Source of the DNA: Rosa chinensis
Lineage: Eukaryota > Streptophyta > Magnoliopsida > Rosales > Rosaceae
DNA length: 64,000 bases
Reading direction: 5' to 3'
NCBI RefSeq assembly: GCF_002994745.2
Contig: NC_037090.1
Span: 26,773,501-26,837,500 of the forward strand
Shown: positions 47,434 through 60,099 of the stretch, one piece after another
How positions within the stretch are numbered: the stretch's first letter is position 1
Layout of the letters: every line of letters begins with the position of its first letter
The notes under the pieces: generated by a model
The model's input: the letters and a program-made list of their open reading frames with translations, nothing else
What the model was told of the DNA's origin: nothing
Databases searched by the model: none
Program-made: the position numbers and the translations under genes

Positions 47434-48720
47434 CTGCAAAAACAACAGTAAACTATTGGAGAATACTAGGATCTGCAAATGAAATGAAAAAAAATTAAGC
47501 TATCAGACAATCAACATACAAGGGAGAAGTGCATATGAAGGGTCGTCTCATCCAATCACTGAACCAATTGTTATCCAATTTTTTTCCCTAAACTATCAAA
47601 CAATGACACTGAAATCTCCGAGCAAAGTTCAAGATATGGTCATAATCAAGCGAAAGGTAATCCCTCACTATTCTGCCTACAGTGAACTTTTTCAATCTCC
47701 TGCACACACAATCTTTTGGTTTGTAATAATAATAAATCATGTGGCATCCAACCGCTACAAAATAGTCAACAATAATTAATTTATGTCAGAATTGTACGTA
47801 ATGCACTAGATTTACTGAATATTCGATGCGTCACTATATATTAATGACTATAGGATGTACTACTCTTAACCGTTAAAGTCAAAAGATACGTAGTGCTAAA
47901 ATATAACAAACTGCAATGTAAAGTATAACAAACCCTAACCCGAAAAGGATCTCATTTTTCACTTCGTGGAGCCAATGATCACAACTTCTTTTGCACATTT
48001 CTACCTTCAAATGTGTAATTTTTCCGCCCAAAAAGATAGAATAGTTAAGAGTAAGCTGTGATTATAGCCAAAAAAAAATACATGCTGAAATTATAGAATC
48101 ATACATAAGACGCAAACAAGTTTTAACCCCCCTTGGGGATGATAGACATCTTAAACCTGGATCCCCCATTCAGATCTAAGGAATCGATAGCAATTTTTCA
48201 TTTTTCTACCCCATTCAGATCCTTTAATTAACTAAAACTAGTAGGTAAATGCATATGTGCAAAAAAGGTTGTAAAGAAATTAACTGCGATAATTAAGAAC
48301 CATAACAATTTAATAAAACAGTACTTGTTCTTAAATTGATAGATAAATAGGAAACAAATTTATGATTTGGTTATTTAGTTATACATGGAAATCTTTCTAC
48401 CTAGTGTGTGGTAGGTAACACTCCTTAATTTGCAAAAACAGTACAAAATGAAAAGAAGTAATTTTATCAAAAAAATTCTTCGTTTCGAGAGAGTTAAACC
48501 CATTCTCTATAAGATATATATGCAATTCATCAACTGAAGGTAACAAGAAAGAATCCACCATAATTCAGCAAGATATGTGTACTGATCTGATCTGAGTATG
48601 CAATATATATACCTGCCTTCTGCTTTTGTGAATTAAAAGGGTGACTATCTTAAGGGGAAGAAATTGTGAAGGTACGTAGCAATTAACCAGCTTCTCTCTC
48701 TCTAGATCACCAAACTTCAA
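47434..48720 (-). other. 5'UTR intron of AP2-B
   Basis: This lies between the start-codon exon and the conserved leader. It is AT-rich and non-coding, and no transposon was recognised. The donor is uncertain: the GTAAGG used in AP2-A is changed to TTGAAG here, and a GTGATC 10 nt further on may serve instead. Confidence 0.45.
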
Positions 48721-48899
48721 CAACCCTAAAAGCTTGAGAAAAGAGGGCAGAAGAGGGTAGATATATAAGAAAACCCAAAATGTGAACCTAGGACAAAAGT
48801 AGTGAAAAAGAAAAGCAGAAAGTAAAGTAATACTCATGAACTATACCTATTGCACCTGCAGGTGTTATTTGCGTTTATGTGACTTGAGTTATAATTTGG

Positions 48900-48975
48900 T
48901 TGTATAAATAGAGTCCCCAAGTGATAAATAAAGGGTGATTTTTGCAACTCTTGGCTCTTTAATTCTGATAATTAA
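48900..48975 (-). promoter_or_regulatory. Promoter block of AP2-B conserved with AP2-A
   Basis: On the minus strand: TTAAAGAGCCAA, spacer, CAAAAATCACCCTTTATTTA, spacer, CTCTATTTATAC. The last is a usable TATA-like element. The arrangement matches AP2-A. Confidence 0.6.
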
Positions 48976-50801
48976 TTATGTCATTTTGGCAATATTTGCA
49001 AGTGTATTTCATGCCAGCATATCAAATTTTGTAAGAACGTTGGTCAAATGTCAGAGGCATCTTAACTCTCACTAATCCACTTCTTCCAATTTGAAAATTT
49101 TCGTTACAAGTCGGATTTATTAATTATTTCTTTTCTTTTTTTGTTGAATGCAAGTCTAAATTTGGTAAGTTAATAATGTGGATTTTATCTTTTGAATTAA
49201 GATTTTAAACATCCACATACCATATATAACACTTGTACAACTTTCATGATGCATGGTTAACATTTGTATCTATACTGTAATAAAGTACCTTAGAACACAT
49301 ATCTTATGATTCTTATCCTTCAATATTATAATGGTGGAGCTTAATGTAACATACGTTACTCACTGCATCTCATGTCTAATTATTTTCAACTAAGTTCTAT
49401 TGTCACCCTAAAATTAAAATAATAATTTCCTCATGATAATTAAAAGAAAAAATCTATTTCCTTTTAATTTCTAAAAGTTGCTCTCGTTGCCATAATTATT
49501 CAAGTTTTGTTGGTAATGTTGAGACCAGCGCTGGTTCTAAGTTTTCGGAGGCTTCGAGTAAAATTTTGATACAAAAAAATGCTTTAGAATTAAAAAATCG
49601 AAAATTCTTCTACTCACCCAAGTGGGGGTCACTCGATTGACGTGTCAGACATCTACCCACTCTCATGCAACTAACTCATGTCAGCCGTCTATTAAGTCGT
49701 TAGTCTAATATGGCCGTCACTGTTAGAAATTAAATCACGGTTGGGAAAAAAAAGGTTCAATCATGGTCGTAACCGAGGGGAATTATACACCATTGAAAAC
49801 CCAGATCCATGTTGGTACCAATACCAGATTATGAAGTTATTTTGGAGGAGGTTGGAGAATGTCAATGTGGGCACCCAAGCTCAGGGAAAAACCAGTTTCA
49901 CGAATAGTTCTATTTAAATCTGAAAGAAACATTTGCGTATGTTTCTGGTTTTTTTTTTTTTTTGAAGGGATGTTTCTGGGTTGTTTTTTTTTTTTTTTTT
50001 TTTTTTTGAAAGGGTTTCTAGGTTGTTTATGTTTATGGGGATGATTGGAATTAAAGTAGCTGTGATACCCATTTGTCAGTATGGATTGAATTTGAAACAA
50101 TGCTCTCATCTATAAAAGCAATAATGGTTCTGCTGCAGCTTTGATAAATGATACTAATTATTGGTTTATGTTGGTATGGTTGAAATCTGGTAGATTTGAC
50201 TATGACATTGGTAATGTTGTTTGACTTATAGGATTAATGACTTTACATCTCAAAGTAGGTATCAAATCAGTTTGCAGTGTGAAATTTTTGTATTGAAGAC
50301 CATCAAAAACCTAGATCTGGGAGAATGATCGACTGTGTAACTCGATCAGATCTCCACTTTAGATTACATGGTGCGGTAGCCGGAGGTAGAAGGGCGAAGA
50401 TCTCAGAACTCATAAATAGATTTGGAGGATTTTCCATATCCGACTTGGGTTCTAATTAGTTTTCGATTTGATTCTCAAACGCATCGTGCTCCATCGTGCT
50501 TGCTAGCAAAAATGAATCACTGCATTTGCACAATTTTTGGTCTTCGTCTCGAAGACTAACAACGCTTGTAATTCACGTGCTGTTAAAAGACTAAGGTGAG
50601 TGCCCACCTGAGTGGGCAGAAGAAGCTCCGCTAAAAAATACCACGGTCAAATTGATATAGGATAGCCAACAACAACAAAAACCCATTATCTCTTACCAAG
50701 ACAACCCAAACTTTGTAACTGTAAATTTAAGAATAGAAGATAAAAATTTACCATAAAAAAATAAAAATAAGCAAAATAAACAAAGAAGGAATTTTTTTGA
50801 G
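48976..50801. other. Intergenic DNA, no gene recognised
   Basis: The AT-rich part to about 49500 shows nothing. From about 49520 to 50640 there is a stretch with a GC-richer 3' half and long T-runs near 49950-50010. It has transposon-like edges (ACCAGCGCTGGTTCTAAG on the left, GTGCCCACCTGAGTGGGCAG on the right) but no protein homology or clear target duplication. Confidence 0.35.
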
Positions 50802-50810
50802 AAAATAAAA

Positions 50811-51663
50811 AGAGAAATTTTTAAATACACACCCCTAATCACTTAATACACATCCCTATTATTTTATATTTCAAATTAGATTTTGTAGGTAGGTTAAATG
50901 ACCAAAACAGACATCTATGCATTAGAAGAAGAAAAATAGTCATATTTTCCTTATATTATTCTATTTATGTATAAATAGTTAGATAAACACAACAAATTTC
51001 TATACATGGCCTCCCAATTTAATACAAGAATAAAGTTAGAAACTATTCATTTAATTTTTCCTTAAATAAATTGTAATTAGATGAGGTTAGAGACAATAAT
51101 ATTTAGAATTTCAAAATCAATGGCGTTAAATATTTTTAAAACATATCGCTTTACTCCCATTTGTTAGTTAATTTCCTTCTTTGGTCTAAGAGTTATGATT
51201 AATCAATTTATTTTCTAATATAAAACATCACAGGTGAAAAAACTTTGTAATTGTTAATTTGTTTGGCCCCTCTAATGACAATTATTTAGTTCCGCCACTA
51301 TGGAGAAACTATTGGTATAGTTTTGGTTGAATGTTCAACTCGTAATTTTATACTTGATTAACATGGTGTTTGGTGGATGAGAGCTCAAATAACACAAAGC
51401 CTATTTATATGCATCTATTTAAAGGAAACAATAATAAATCTTTATGGATTTCTCAATAACTAACACAAGTAATAAATGTCAATATACTAGAATATACTAA
51501 TCATATTGAATAGTAACCTTAATATAGTCAAAAAGTAGGATATTTCATGATTTTTGAGATTAAGGGTATTTTAGGTACTTTGGGTTGTGTATTTAGTAAA
51601 TTATTTGAATGAGAAATTAAATGGGTGGTGTATTAAGTATGGAGTGTGTATTTAAAACTTCTC
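50811..51663. mobile_element. MULE-type MITE, 853 bp, with 9-bp TSD
   Basis: The left end AGAGAAATTTTTAAATACAC pairs with the right end's complement GAGAAGTTTTAAATACACAC, followed on both sides by ACTTAATACAC. Direct repeats AAAATAAAA flank it (50802-50810 and 51664-51672). The duplication is low-complexity, so it is weaker evidence than the inverted ends. The interior is non-coding. Confidence 0.75.
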
Positions 51664-51739
51664 AAAATAAAATTGCGCAAGAAAGAAATAGTTATAAAGA
51701 AAAATAAGATATAAGAATGTAAAAATAAAATTTTGTGCC

Positions 51740-51960
51740 TAGTATGGAACTCGATCCCATGTTTAGAGTTCGAGTCTCAACTGCCACCAATTTGTTACCA
51801 GCAGGTTTGAGGGGCCTTCGGGTTCGTGCACCTATGACAGGAGATTAGTCTAGCTTTGCTGGGATACTCTCGTAGACCTTGGTCCTAACACTGACTGGAT
51901 GGGTGTGTTACTAACTTGCTAACGTAATCGATGTGACTTGCTACCTCAATCCTGATAAAT
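51740..51960 (+). other. Possible SINE-like sequence
   Basis: A B-box-like AGAGTTCGAGTCTCAACT occurs, preceded by GGAACTCGATCCCATG. A single copy without a clear A box or poly(A) is not enough to be sure. Confidence 0.25.
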
Positions 51961-52489
51961 AAATAAATAAAATATAAAAGATGTTTAAGTAAAAGAGATT
52001 CGAGAGAGAATTGTGTTCATATTATTGAGAATAGGAGCCCTATATATAGGGATTACAAAATACTAGTTCTATTGTTACAAGGAATACCAATCCGTGTAGG
52101 ATTGGGAAATCTAGAACCTTCTCTCCTATTGCTACTCTTAGTTTGATAAGGCACACTAAATCAATATTTCTTCAACAAAAGAAGAAATTTGCCAAAAAAA
52201 AAAAGGGAAAATGATCATTTACCCAATTTTGGGGTTAATTAACCCCACTTACCCAAACACTCTAAGAGATTGCCCACTTACCCAAACATTCTAAGAGATC
52301 ATTTCCCTAATACCCAATTAAGTATTTTTTTTTATTCCTTTTTATTTATTTTTGGGACAATTTTGCCCTCTCCTTCTTTGTCACTTAGAGAGAGAAGTCA
52401 TCGGAGACCTTGCCGGACTCCAGTGACCAGTGGCCTACCGCGAACTTCAGTGACGGACTCTGGGGACCTGCGACCGGCGACCGTTGACC

Positions 52490-52600
52490 TGAATCTGGCA
52501 ACTGTCACCGGAATCCCGAATCCGGCTACCGATCACCGGAATCCGGCTACCGATCACCGGAATCCCGAATCTGGCTACTGGACTGGTGACCGGATTCCGG
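52490..52600 (+). repeat. Short GC-rich tandem repeats
   Basis: The unit CCGGCTACCGATCACCGGAAT (21 bp) is directly repeated, with diverged CCCGAATCTGGCTACTGG neighbours on either side. Confidence 0.75.
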
Positions 52601-52634
52601 CGTCTGAATTTATTACCCCCTAATAATACCTAGT

Positions 52635-52742
52635 AACCATATTATTGCCGCCCCCCAATAATCATATTATTGCCTCCTAATAATCATATTATTGCCCCAA
52701 ATAATCATATTATTACCATTCAATAATCATATTATTGCCCTC
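52635..52742. repeat. Tandem palindromic AATAATCATATTATTGCC array
   Basis: About five units of AATAATCATATTATTG with C-rich joints repeat every 22-30 bp. Each unit is nearly self-complementary, so a single strand could form serial hairpins. Confidence 0.8.
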
Positions 52743-53419
52743 AAGTGAATTGCATAAACTCCCAAAACAAAAATAAATACACTACAGACACAATTGATCA
52801 ATTTATATGTTCAATTGTACACGTTCACTTTTTTTTCCTTTCCCATTCTCGGAGCTCACAATATACCCAAAAAAAAAAAGTGCTGGGCACCAGATAGGAT
52901 CGAACAGGGACAAAGACACCGGTGATTGCTCTGGGGATGAAGACATGGGTGATTGGCGCAACCGGTGGCCCGTGGTCTGTACAGATCGGCGACGAGATGC
53001 AACATGCAAGTCTGGCTCGTCGCGGTCTGGGTCAAGGAACGCTGGAGGTCATGGTTTGATGAGGAACAATCAAACAAATCTCAGAAGCTTTGATCGTTTG
53101 TTCAACGACTTCGCCAACTCCGGTCGGGATCGGTTTTTTAGAACCTTTGACGGTGGGCTCAATGTAAAAAAAAATGGCGTGTGGGACGTGCTTGCCGGGG
53201 CCGGTCTAGGAGAAGAAGGTGTTGAAGGAGTCGTCACTCAGCATCTGGCCGGCTGGCTTGAGAGAGAGAGAGTCTGAGACGAGTGTAGTTTGTTAATTAA
53301 AATGAGGGCAAAACTGTCAATAGATGTTAGATTGGATAAATGATAGCAAAAAACTCTTAGTGGAGTAAGTGGACAATTTTTAAGCTGAAATTGGGTAAGT
53401 GGTCACGACCCCAAAAAAA

Positions 53420-54700
53420 TAATTCTATAAAATATAGATTTTTTTTTTTTTGAATGATATAGGTCAAACTTGTATTGAAATTCAGCAACCAGTACAAAAA
53501 TAACCCACCCCTCTTGGGTCATCAAAAAAAGTTATTTTACAGAGTACAAAAACCTATTCTGGAAAAAAGAACAAGCTCCCAATACCCTAGTACACCCACC
53601 TTTTAAGAGATAAACATTTTTATTTTTATTTAAAAAAAACACTAGGACTCCAAAATAGAATAAAATTAATCAATAAAGCCACTACTCTTTTTGCGACCTG
53701 AAGGATTTAGGCAGTAATGGGAGTAGAAAGTGAAAAATTACCCTCATCTCCCATGTCTAGGGTAGGCCAAGTTCTAACAGTTAGGACCCAGCCCACCCAC
53801 TCATAGCCTTGGTTAAGGCCCGCACTTCAGATGTAGGCTCAGATGACCTAGTGATTAAACGCATTTATATGCGTGTAATTATATTTAAAACACTAAAAAT
53901 AAATTAATCCTTATGTCAATAAATCTAGCCTTATGCTTATATATAGTAACCAAAAAAAGTTTATCAGCCACTTAGTTGATCATTAACAATTTTTACATTA
54001 CCTGCAACACTTGCACTTAACTTCTTTAGCTGATTGCCTTCTATAATGTTGTCTCTGATTTAATTTTAAGCTTTACAGATTAGTAGTGCACATCACATAT
54101 CTATAACTTTATTATTGAGGCATTTGAATGTCCAGCCTCATTTTCCTCTACTATGCCTACATACACACAAAAAAGGTGTAGGCATACAAGCTTCGCTATT
54201 AAGTTTCATATGTTGTTCCTGATATTCTATTGTTTGTTTCAACAATAGTCCATCACATCCAAAAGCAAATGAAGAATCTTCAACAGCATATGAATCAACA
54301 GATGATACATAAGAAGAACTCATGTAGGATGACTAGTTCCAACTTAAAATGTAGGATATTTAAAAACTTCTGTAATTTATATTTAAAGAACATCTTTAGT
54401 TAGAATATCCCTTTTCTTGAAAAATGTAAATATAGAAGCTTGATAAAAATACCAACTCCTACTCAGCACTTCCATTTTTGAAATATGTATATATGCAAGC
54501 CTGGTTAAAATACCATCTTTCATGATATGTAAAAGATGAGACATTCAGTTGACAGTTCTTATATTGTCATTGTTATTCTATTGCGTATAAATTTCAAGAA
54601 AAGAAAAGCACTAACACAAACCAACCACATCGCGCGGGCGAGCTGCCTAGTTGATCCTATTACTAAGAGTTGAGACGGAGACATTGGAGGAACCCTCACC
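53420..54700. other. Intergenic DNA, nothing recognised
   Basis: This contains a T-run near 53440 and AT-rich DNA. Short frames on the minus strand near 54140-54320 have no recognisable domain. Confidence 0.4.
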
Positions 54701-54714
54701 GGTGGATCCTTTGT

Positions 54715-55165
54715 ATTCCATTGGGCTGATCTTGTGATCTGACACTTCCATAAGAAGGGTTTCTTTACAACAAATAGTGCATATTATGTAGCGAGGGACA
54801 TGGCTTTGGGGTTGTTACTAGCTCCTCCACAGCCGCTGGATCAATATTAGGCCTTGTGGAAGGCTATCTAGAGTGCATAGGTTCCAGGGAAGTTAGCTTT
54901 ACATGCATGGAGGGCTTGTGCTGGCATTCTGCCTACGAGAGAAGGTTTGAGTAAAAAATGATATGTCGGTTACATGAATTGATCATACTTCGGAAACTAG
55001 CTTTCATATGTTCACACATTGCTCAATGCTCGGGCTTTATGCTCTGCGTCCTTTATTCCTTGAAATATTGTAGGGGGCTAGGGGCTGTCATTGTCAAGGA
55101 ATGGCTAGGAAAAGTATATAAATTTACAATATGCTTTTACATTCCCTCCCAGGTCTGTTAATGCA
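54715..55165 (+). pseudogene. LINE fragment: zinc-binding C-terminal region of a non-LTR reverse transcriptase
   Basis: The plus strand reads HFHKKGFFTTNSAYYVARDM near 54745-54803. Then comes an interrupted WKAI.SA.VPGKLALHAWRA and CAGILPTREGLSKK near 54858-54955. This is the (W)K-x-(I)W-x-(A/L)-x-(V/I)PxK pattern found at the C terminus of plant LINE ORF2 proteins. Several in-frame stops interrupt it, and the reverse-transcriptase core is not present. It is an old truncated copy. Confidence 0.65.
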
Positions 55166-55588
55166 GGAAGTCTAAAGTAGAAGGGATAAATTTCAAAGTT
55201 TTAAAGCAGGACGTATTGACTTGTGATGTTTATTATTGGAGGTCTCTGACTGCATATACCTTCTGTTGAGAAAAGATATAGGGTAAAACCTCTTGAATGC
55301 ATATAAATGAGCATCCATGAGATCAAATCCAATTTCTATCCACATAAAGGCTGAACAGTATATATATAAGGACTAAGAACAAGTAGATACGTGTGAAAAA
55401 GCTTGAAGACTCCGATCCACCATACATAATGGCATTGCACTGTAATATACTCATTACTAGTGTTAACCAAATCCCTTGATTCTCTGTTCAACAACAGACA
55501 AAAAACCATTCCCAACCCTGTCTTCTTTTACTCATCAAGAGTCGCTATATAGAATGAAGTTCAATTTACATGGAATGTAACTCATTGC
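55166..55588. other. 3' flank of the LRR pseudokinase gene
   Basis: This is non-coding AT-rich DNA downstream of the minus-strand stop codon. It probably includes the 3'UTR. Confidence 0.4.
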
Positions 55589-58500
55589 TCAGACAACCGA
55601 ATGCTCCTCAAAGGCAGAAAAGTCTACAACAGCAGTGTAAGTCATCGAGTCGAGAGACTGAAGTGATTTCACAACTTCAGACATTGATGGTCTCTTTTCT
55701 GGCATCACAGAAGTGCAATGCAAAGCAATTTCTAGAGCTACTAGCATCTCTTGCTGGGATGAACTTGTGATCTTGGGATCGAGAACTTGGACCGCCCCAT
55801 TTGTAATGTTGACCTTTCGTCGTACCCACTTCACTATATCGAGAGACTCAGATGGTAATGCTTGCTCCGCTTGCCGGCCCGTCACTAGCTCCATTATTAC
55901 AACACCAAAGCTGTACACATCCATTTGTTCAGTTGCTTTCTTACTGTACTTGTTTTCTGCAATCAAAAAATAAATATCACGCCTCACAAGAGAATTGAGT
56001 TAACATATCTATCAATACGCAATATATTTTAAGAAAAGGAAGCATATCAGCAACAAGAAACTGTTGGGGAAGGTTTGGTCAAGATGATAAAGAGTATGGT
56101 TGCAAAACAAGGCAGAGCACTAAGGTTAAGCAAAAATAAATCAGCTGCATAGCTAATAAGTTAAGTAAAAATGCAATGTAATGTCAACTTAGCTCTGGAC
56201 TTAAGTTGTCCTTAGATAAGCCTTGAATGAGAAATATTCCAAAGTTCAAAATTCAAGGCTCATAGGATAAGTTGATATAACAAACCGAACCTCTGCAGTG
56301 ATTGCTTTGAAACACTTAAGATGCACACAAATTGTAACAATGCCAACAAGAATATCGCTATGAGTATATTTAGGAGCAACATTACTGTGAAATCAGATTT
56401 ACTAAGTTCCTACTTCTCATACCTGGTGCATTGTAACAGGAGAAAGCAGATTCTGAAGCCATTGTTGACTGAAAGGCAGCATCTCCCAGAATTTTGTTCA
56501 GACCAAAATCTGTGAGCTTTGGTTCAAAATCAGCATCCAAAAGGATATTTTTTGATTTGACATTTCTATGGAGTAAATGAGGAACATAATCCTTGTGGAG
56601 GTATGCCAGCCCTTGAGCAACACCAATGGCAATTCTCAACCTAACACTCCACTGCAAATCAAAATCAGGTCTGCCGATCAAGTCCCCCAAGCTCCCTCTC
56701 TGTAAGAACTCATATATCAGAAATATTGCATCATCTGAATGGCAATACCCAAGAACTTTTACTATATTTTTATGCCTGATTTTGGCCAAGGTCTTGATCT
56801 CAGCCTTCAAGGCTTTCGATGAATGGACCCTGAAATTCACAAGCTTCTTCACAGCAACAAGTTCACTGCTTGGTAGACTTACAATGTGGACTCTACCAAA
56901 TACTCCAACACCTCCTCCTGAACTTTTCTCATCCATTCCCATTATCAAATCATGCTCGGTGACTCTCAGAGGATAAAAGAAAACTGAACGCCATAAGCCA
57001 GTTTGAGGTCTTTGCTTGTAATACCGACGATAAGCAATAAAGGCACCAGCAATAGTCAGAGTTCCAACAGCAAAGGCTATGGAGATCAGGGCACATGTCA
57101 AGGTTGTAAGATCAGAAGAACGGTGCCTTGGCGGGTCATCAGAACAAGAATGGAGTAATCCTGGCCCACAAAGTTCTGGATTTCCTTGGAGAAACGAAGC
57201 TGGGAGACCTGAAATAAGAGAATAGGGGACTCTACCAGAAAGCTGATTAAAGGAGACATTGAAGAGCGCAAGCTTCAAGTTCTGAAGCTCCTGAGGGATT
57301 TCACCATTAAGCATATTGTCCGAAAGATCAAGATAAGTCAGTACTGGTAATTCACCAAGAGATGATCCGATATTCCCACTAAGCTTATTGTCTGCCAAAG
57401 ACAAAGACACTAGCTTCTTGCATTTCCTAAGCTCCGGAATTTGACCCGAAAGAGAATTGTGGGACAGGTTTACAATACTCAGAACAGGGGAGTCACAGAA
57501 ATTTGGAGGGAGTTCACCATATAAACCATTTAAAGAAGCTGAGAATCTATATAAGCTCTTGACTAACCCAAGACCCTGAGGAATTTTGCTAGTGAAACTA
57601 TTGTTATCTATTTGAACTTGCTCCAATTGACCAGCCTTCGACACTGAGTCAGGTATTTCTCCAGAAAATCCATTATTTTCAGCTCTTAAGAGCTTTATTT
57701 TGGGTAGTGACCATAACTCAACTGGGAAATCACCAGAAAACAAATTGTTCTGAACTTCAAACCTCTCAAGATTTAAGCATTCACTAATAGAACTGGGTAC
57801 TGAACCATTGAACACATTTGTATGAAGGCTGAGGTTTATAAGGCCCTTTCCACTACATATACCATTTGGGAATAACCCAGAAAGCCTATTCGCTGAAACA
57901 TCAAAAGACACTAAGTTCTTAAGAGAAGTCCCTAGTGTCTGAGGAACCCTACCAGTTAAGTTGTTCTGGGAAAGGTCTAAAACAGTCAAAGATTGCATAC
58001 CCACCAAAGAATCAGGAATTTCACCATGAAAACTTGAGCTTTGCAAGAATAACTTCTCAAGCTTAACAAGCTTCCCAACATCAGTGGGAATCTCACTCAT
58101 CAAGTATGAATTTTGAGACACATCAAGCACAACTAGCTCACTCAAATTTCCAAATATAGAAGGCACATTACCTGAAATCAAGTTGCTTCCCAAGTTGAGA
58201 ACTTGGAGCTTGTTGAGTGAGGCAAAGCTTTGTGGGATGTTTCCCTCAACATGGTTTTTGCTCAAGTCAAGCACTCTCAAAGAACCAAACTGAGAAATCT
58301 GACTTGGGATTGGACCCCAGATGAGATTGTTGCTGAGATTCAAAGTCTCCAGAGAAGTGCACTGAGAGAAATGGAGAGGAATGGTTTGGTTGAAGAAATT
58401 GTCAGCAAGGTTGAGCAGGGACAGATTGGGAAGTTCACATACTGAAGATGAGATTTCACCAGAAAGGTTGAAGCTTTGGAGGTTTAGAGAAGTTACAGAG

Positions 58501-58718
58501 AGTACTGAAGATATGGTGGTGCAAGTAATTCCAGTCCAATTACAATGATGGATCTCAGAGGTGTTGGACCAAGTTGAGAGAGAGTTTGAAGAATCTCTAA
58601 TGGAGGCTTTGAAGGTGAGAAGAATGTCTGCCTCAGATGGTGGTGATGATGATGAAGTGAGAATGAAGAATGTGGAGATGAGAGAGAGAAGCAATGGGTA
58701 TGTGCAGGTTGTAGCCAT
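55589..58718 (-). CDS. LRR receptor-like pseudokinase, At5g06940-type (2 exons, 887 aa)
   Basis: A single-pass plasma-membrane receptor. Exon 1 is 58718-56423 and exon 2 is 55956-55589. The 466-bp intron has GTATGAG and TTGCAG ends and joins to CYNAPENKYSKKATEQMDVY. Residues 1 to about 29 are a signal peptide. An LRR N-cap (SEADILLTFKASIRDSSNSL) and about 20 repeats follow, then a transmembrane helix at about 540-562. The kinase-like domain has an unusual glycine loop (GGGVGVFGRV, 601-610), the VAVK lysine (624) and a helix-C glutamate (640). The catalytic loop is HRN (717-719) in place of HRD, while DFG (737-739) is kept. Loss of the catalytic aspartate means it should not phosphorylate efficiently, as known for the Arabidopsis relative annotated as probably inactive. 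It ends with ALHCTSVMPEKRPSMSEVVK, the usual kinase C-terminus. It likely acts as a scaffold or co-receptor; the ligand is unknown. Confidence 0.93.
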
Positions 58719-58763
58719 TGGAGGTGAGACTCTGAGAGTGTGGTTTTGTTCCTTTCAATCTTT

Positions 58764-58771
58764 CCTATATA
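58764..58771 (-). promoter_or_regulatory. TATA box of the pseudokinase gene
   Basis: On the minus strand TATATAGG lies 46-53 bp upstream of the start codon at 58718. This implies a very short 5'UTR, or that another site is used. Confidence 0.45.
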
Positions 58772-58839
58772 TCAGTGAAGTGAGGGTGAGAGAGACAGAG
58801 TCGAGCATTGGATTGGATTCAAGGGTATATTAGCAAAGG

Positions 58840-59599
58840 TGCAAAAAGGGCGTCATAACTTTATAGGAATTTCTGACCATACACATGACTTTTTAGGATT
58901 GTCAAAATTTAAGGCCAATGCTAGCTTAGTAGGTTTGGTGTAAAGCAGAGCAGTTCATAAACTTGAAATCACATTAAACTATTTTTCTTTTCTCATGAAT
59001 GAAGCTGGGCAGGAAAAGCATTTGAAAATAGAATCTTACTTTCTGGTGAATAACTAAACTTGTAATCTTCTTATAGTCAGATTTACTCATTTACCCAAAT
59101 TTACCTCCAAAATATTCAAAATAAACTGTTTTAAGGTGCCCTATTCTTACTTTCTGCATTTTTTTTCTTCTATATTCTTTGAAGTACCCAACAGAGCAAA
59201 GTGAAGGAGTAACTCAACTAATGTAGTTGTAAAATATAAAGGTATGTCAGACATGACGATATAACATTACCCTAATAAAAGATCTCCGAAAAATCATGTG
59301 TAACGGTGTAAGAAGTACCTAAAAAATGAAACGAGAACAATTACACAAGATTTTAGAGAAATGAAAAAGAATGAATACAAAGTCAAATATTTGGATTCAT
59401 CTACTAAAAAAAAGAAACAAATTTCAATGGACTACTTAAATGCTTAGAAAGTGACCAGATAACTAATCTGCAATCTCAAAACTCCATCCGTGAACTTCTG
59501 TGTCTTCTCTATTTTCTATATTCAATTACAATATGATTAGTTGAAAAGAATCCCAAGAAACATATATAATCCACAGGCACAAAAGATAGAACATGATTT
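58840..59599. other. Upstream flank of the pseudokinase gene, nothing else recognised
   Basis: This is AT-rich, with no coding potential and no repeat ends. Confidence 0.4.
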
Positions 59600-59893
59600 C
59601 TCAGACCAAAATAAGAAAAGACAGAGGGCATGATTTGACCTTCCACCTACGACCTTGTTTCGATTTTGGACGAACATGTAGAGTCAATGTCACATACATG
59701 TAAAACTCTTTTATCCCTTCTGTAAAAGAGAGGGTAGAAAGGTAAAATGGAATGACCAAACAATGAGCTGCAACAGAGGAGGTACACACGAAGAAAAGAG
59801 AAAATGCAGTGTCATTGAGATTAAAATAGAAACTGAAGATTGGAGAAGTCAGAGGTACCAAGATGAGACAGAGAGTAGGATCCAAAAAAAAAA

Positions 59894-59925
<32 letters not shown>

Positions 59926-60060
59926 CAGCAGCAGCAGTCAGCGGGCATTAGTCCTTTATTAGTTTTGTCGTCCTCGTGAAGGAAGGAAGCACTGCGCATG
60001 AGGGAATCTAAGAGAGAGTGACGACAACGGCGACTGAGCAGATAGAGACAACAGTCCACT
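59600..60060 (-). other. Leader-like transcribed-looking segment
   Basis: On the minus strand a frame starting MDCCLYLLSRRCRHSLLDS runs through a (GCT)n and (CT)n tract and has no known domain. It looks like a gene leader whose coding part is absent. A MULE-type element lies immediately upstream (60100). It could be a remnant or a non-coding transcript; a protein is not supported. Confidence 0.25.
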
Positions 60061-60099
60061 TCATTTTTTCTTTTGTTTTAGACTTTTAGGTTAAATTAA

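Larger units (their letters stand above)
52201..53410. mobile_element. MULE-type element, 1210 bp, with a GC-rich captured-like interior
   Basis: The left arm (ATGATCATTTACCCAATTTT) pairs with the complement of the right arm (GTGACCACTTACCCAATTTC), and CCACTTACYCAA-type words recur in both. CCAAAAAAA occurs on both sides (52192-52200 and 53411-53419) as a plausible but low-complexity 9-bp duplication. The interior holds two GC-rich stretches (52395-52610 and 52900-53260). A tandem AT-rich palindrome array lies between them. No transposase was seen. Confidence 0.6.

Noticed and set aside
49500..50640. A bounded transposon
   Set aside because: The edges look suggestive, but no inverted ends or target duplication could be aligned.
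59601..60059. 152-codon minus-strand protein
   Set aside because: It contains microsatellite-derived Cys and Ser-Leu runs and has no domain. It looks like a leader and not a protein.
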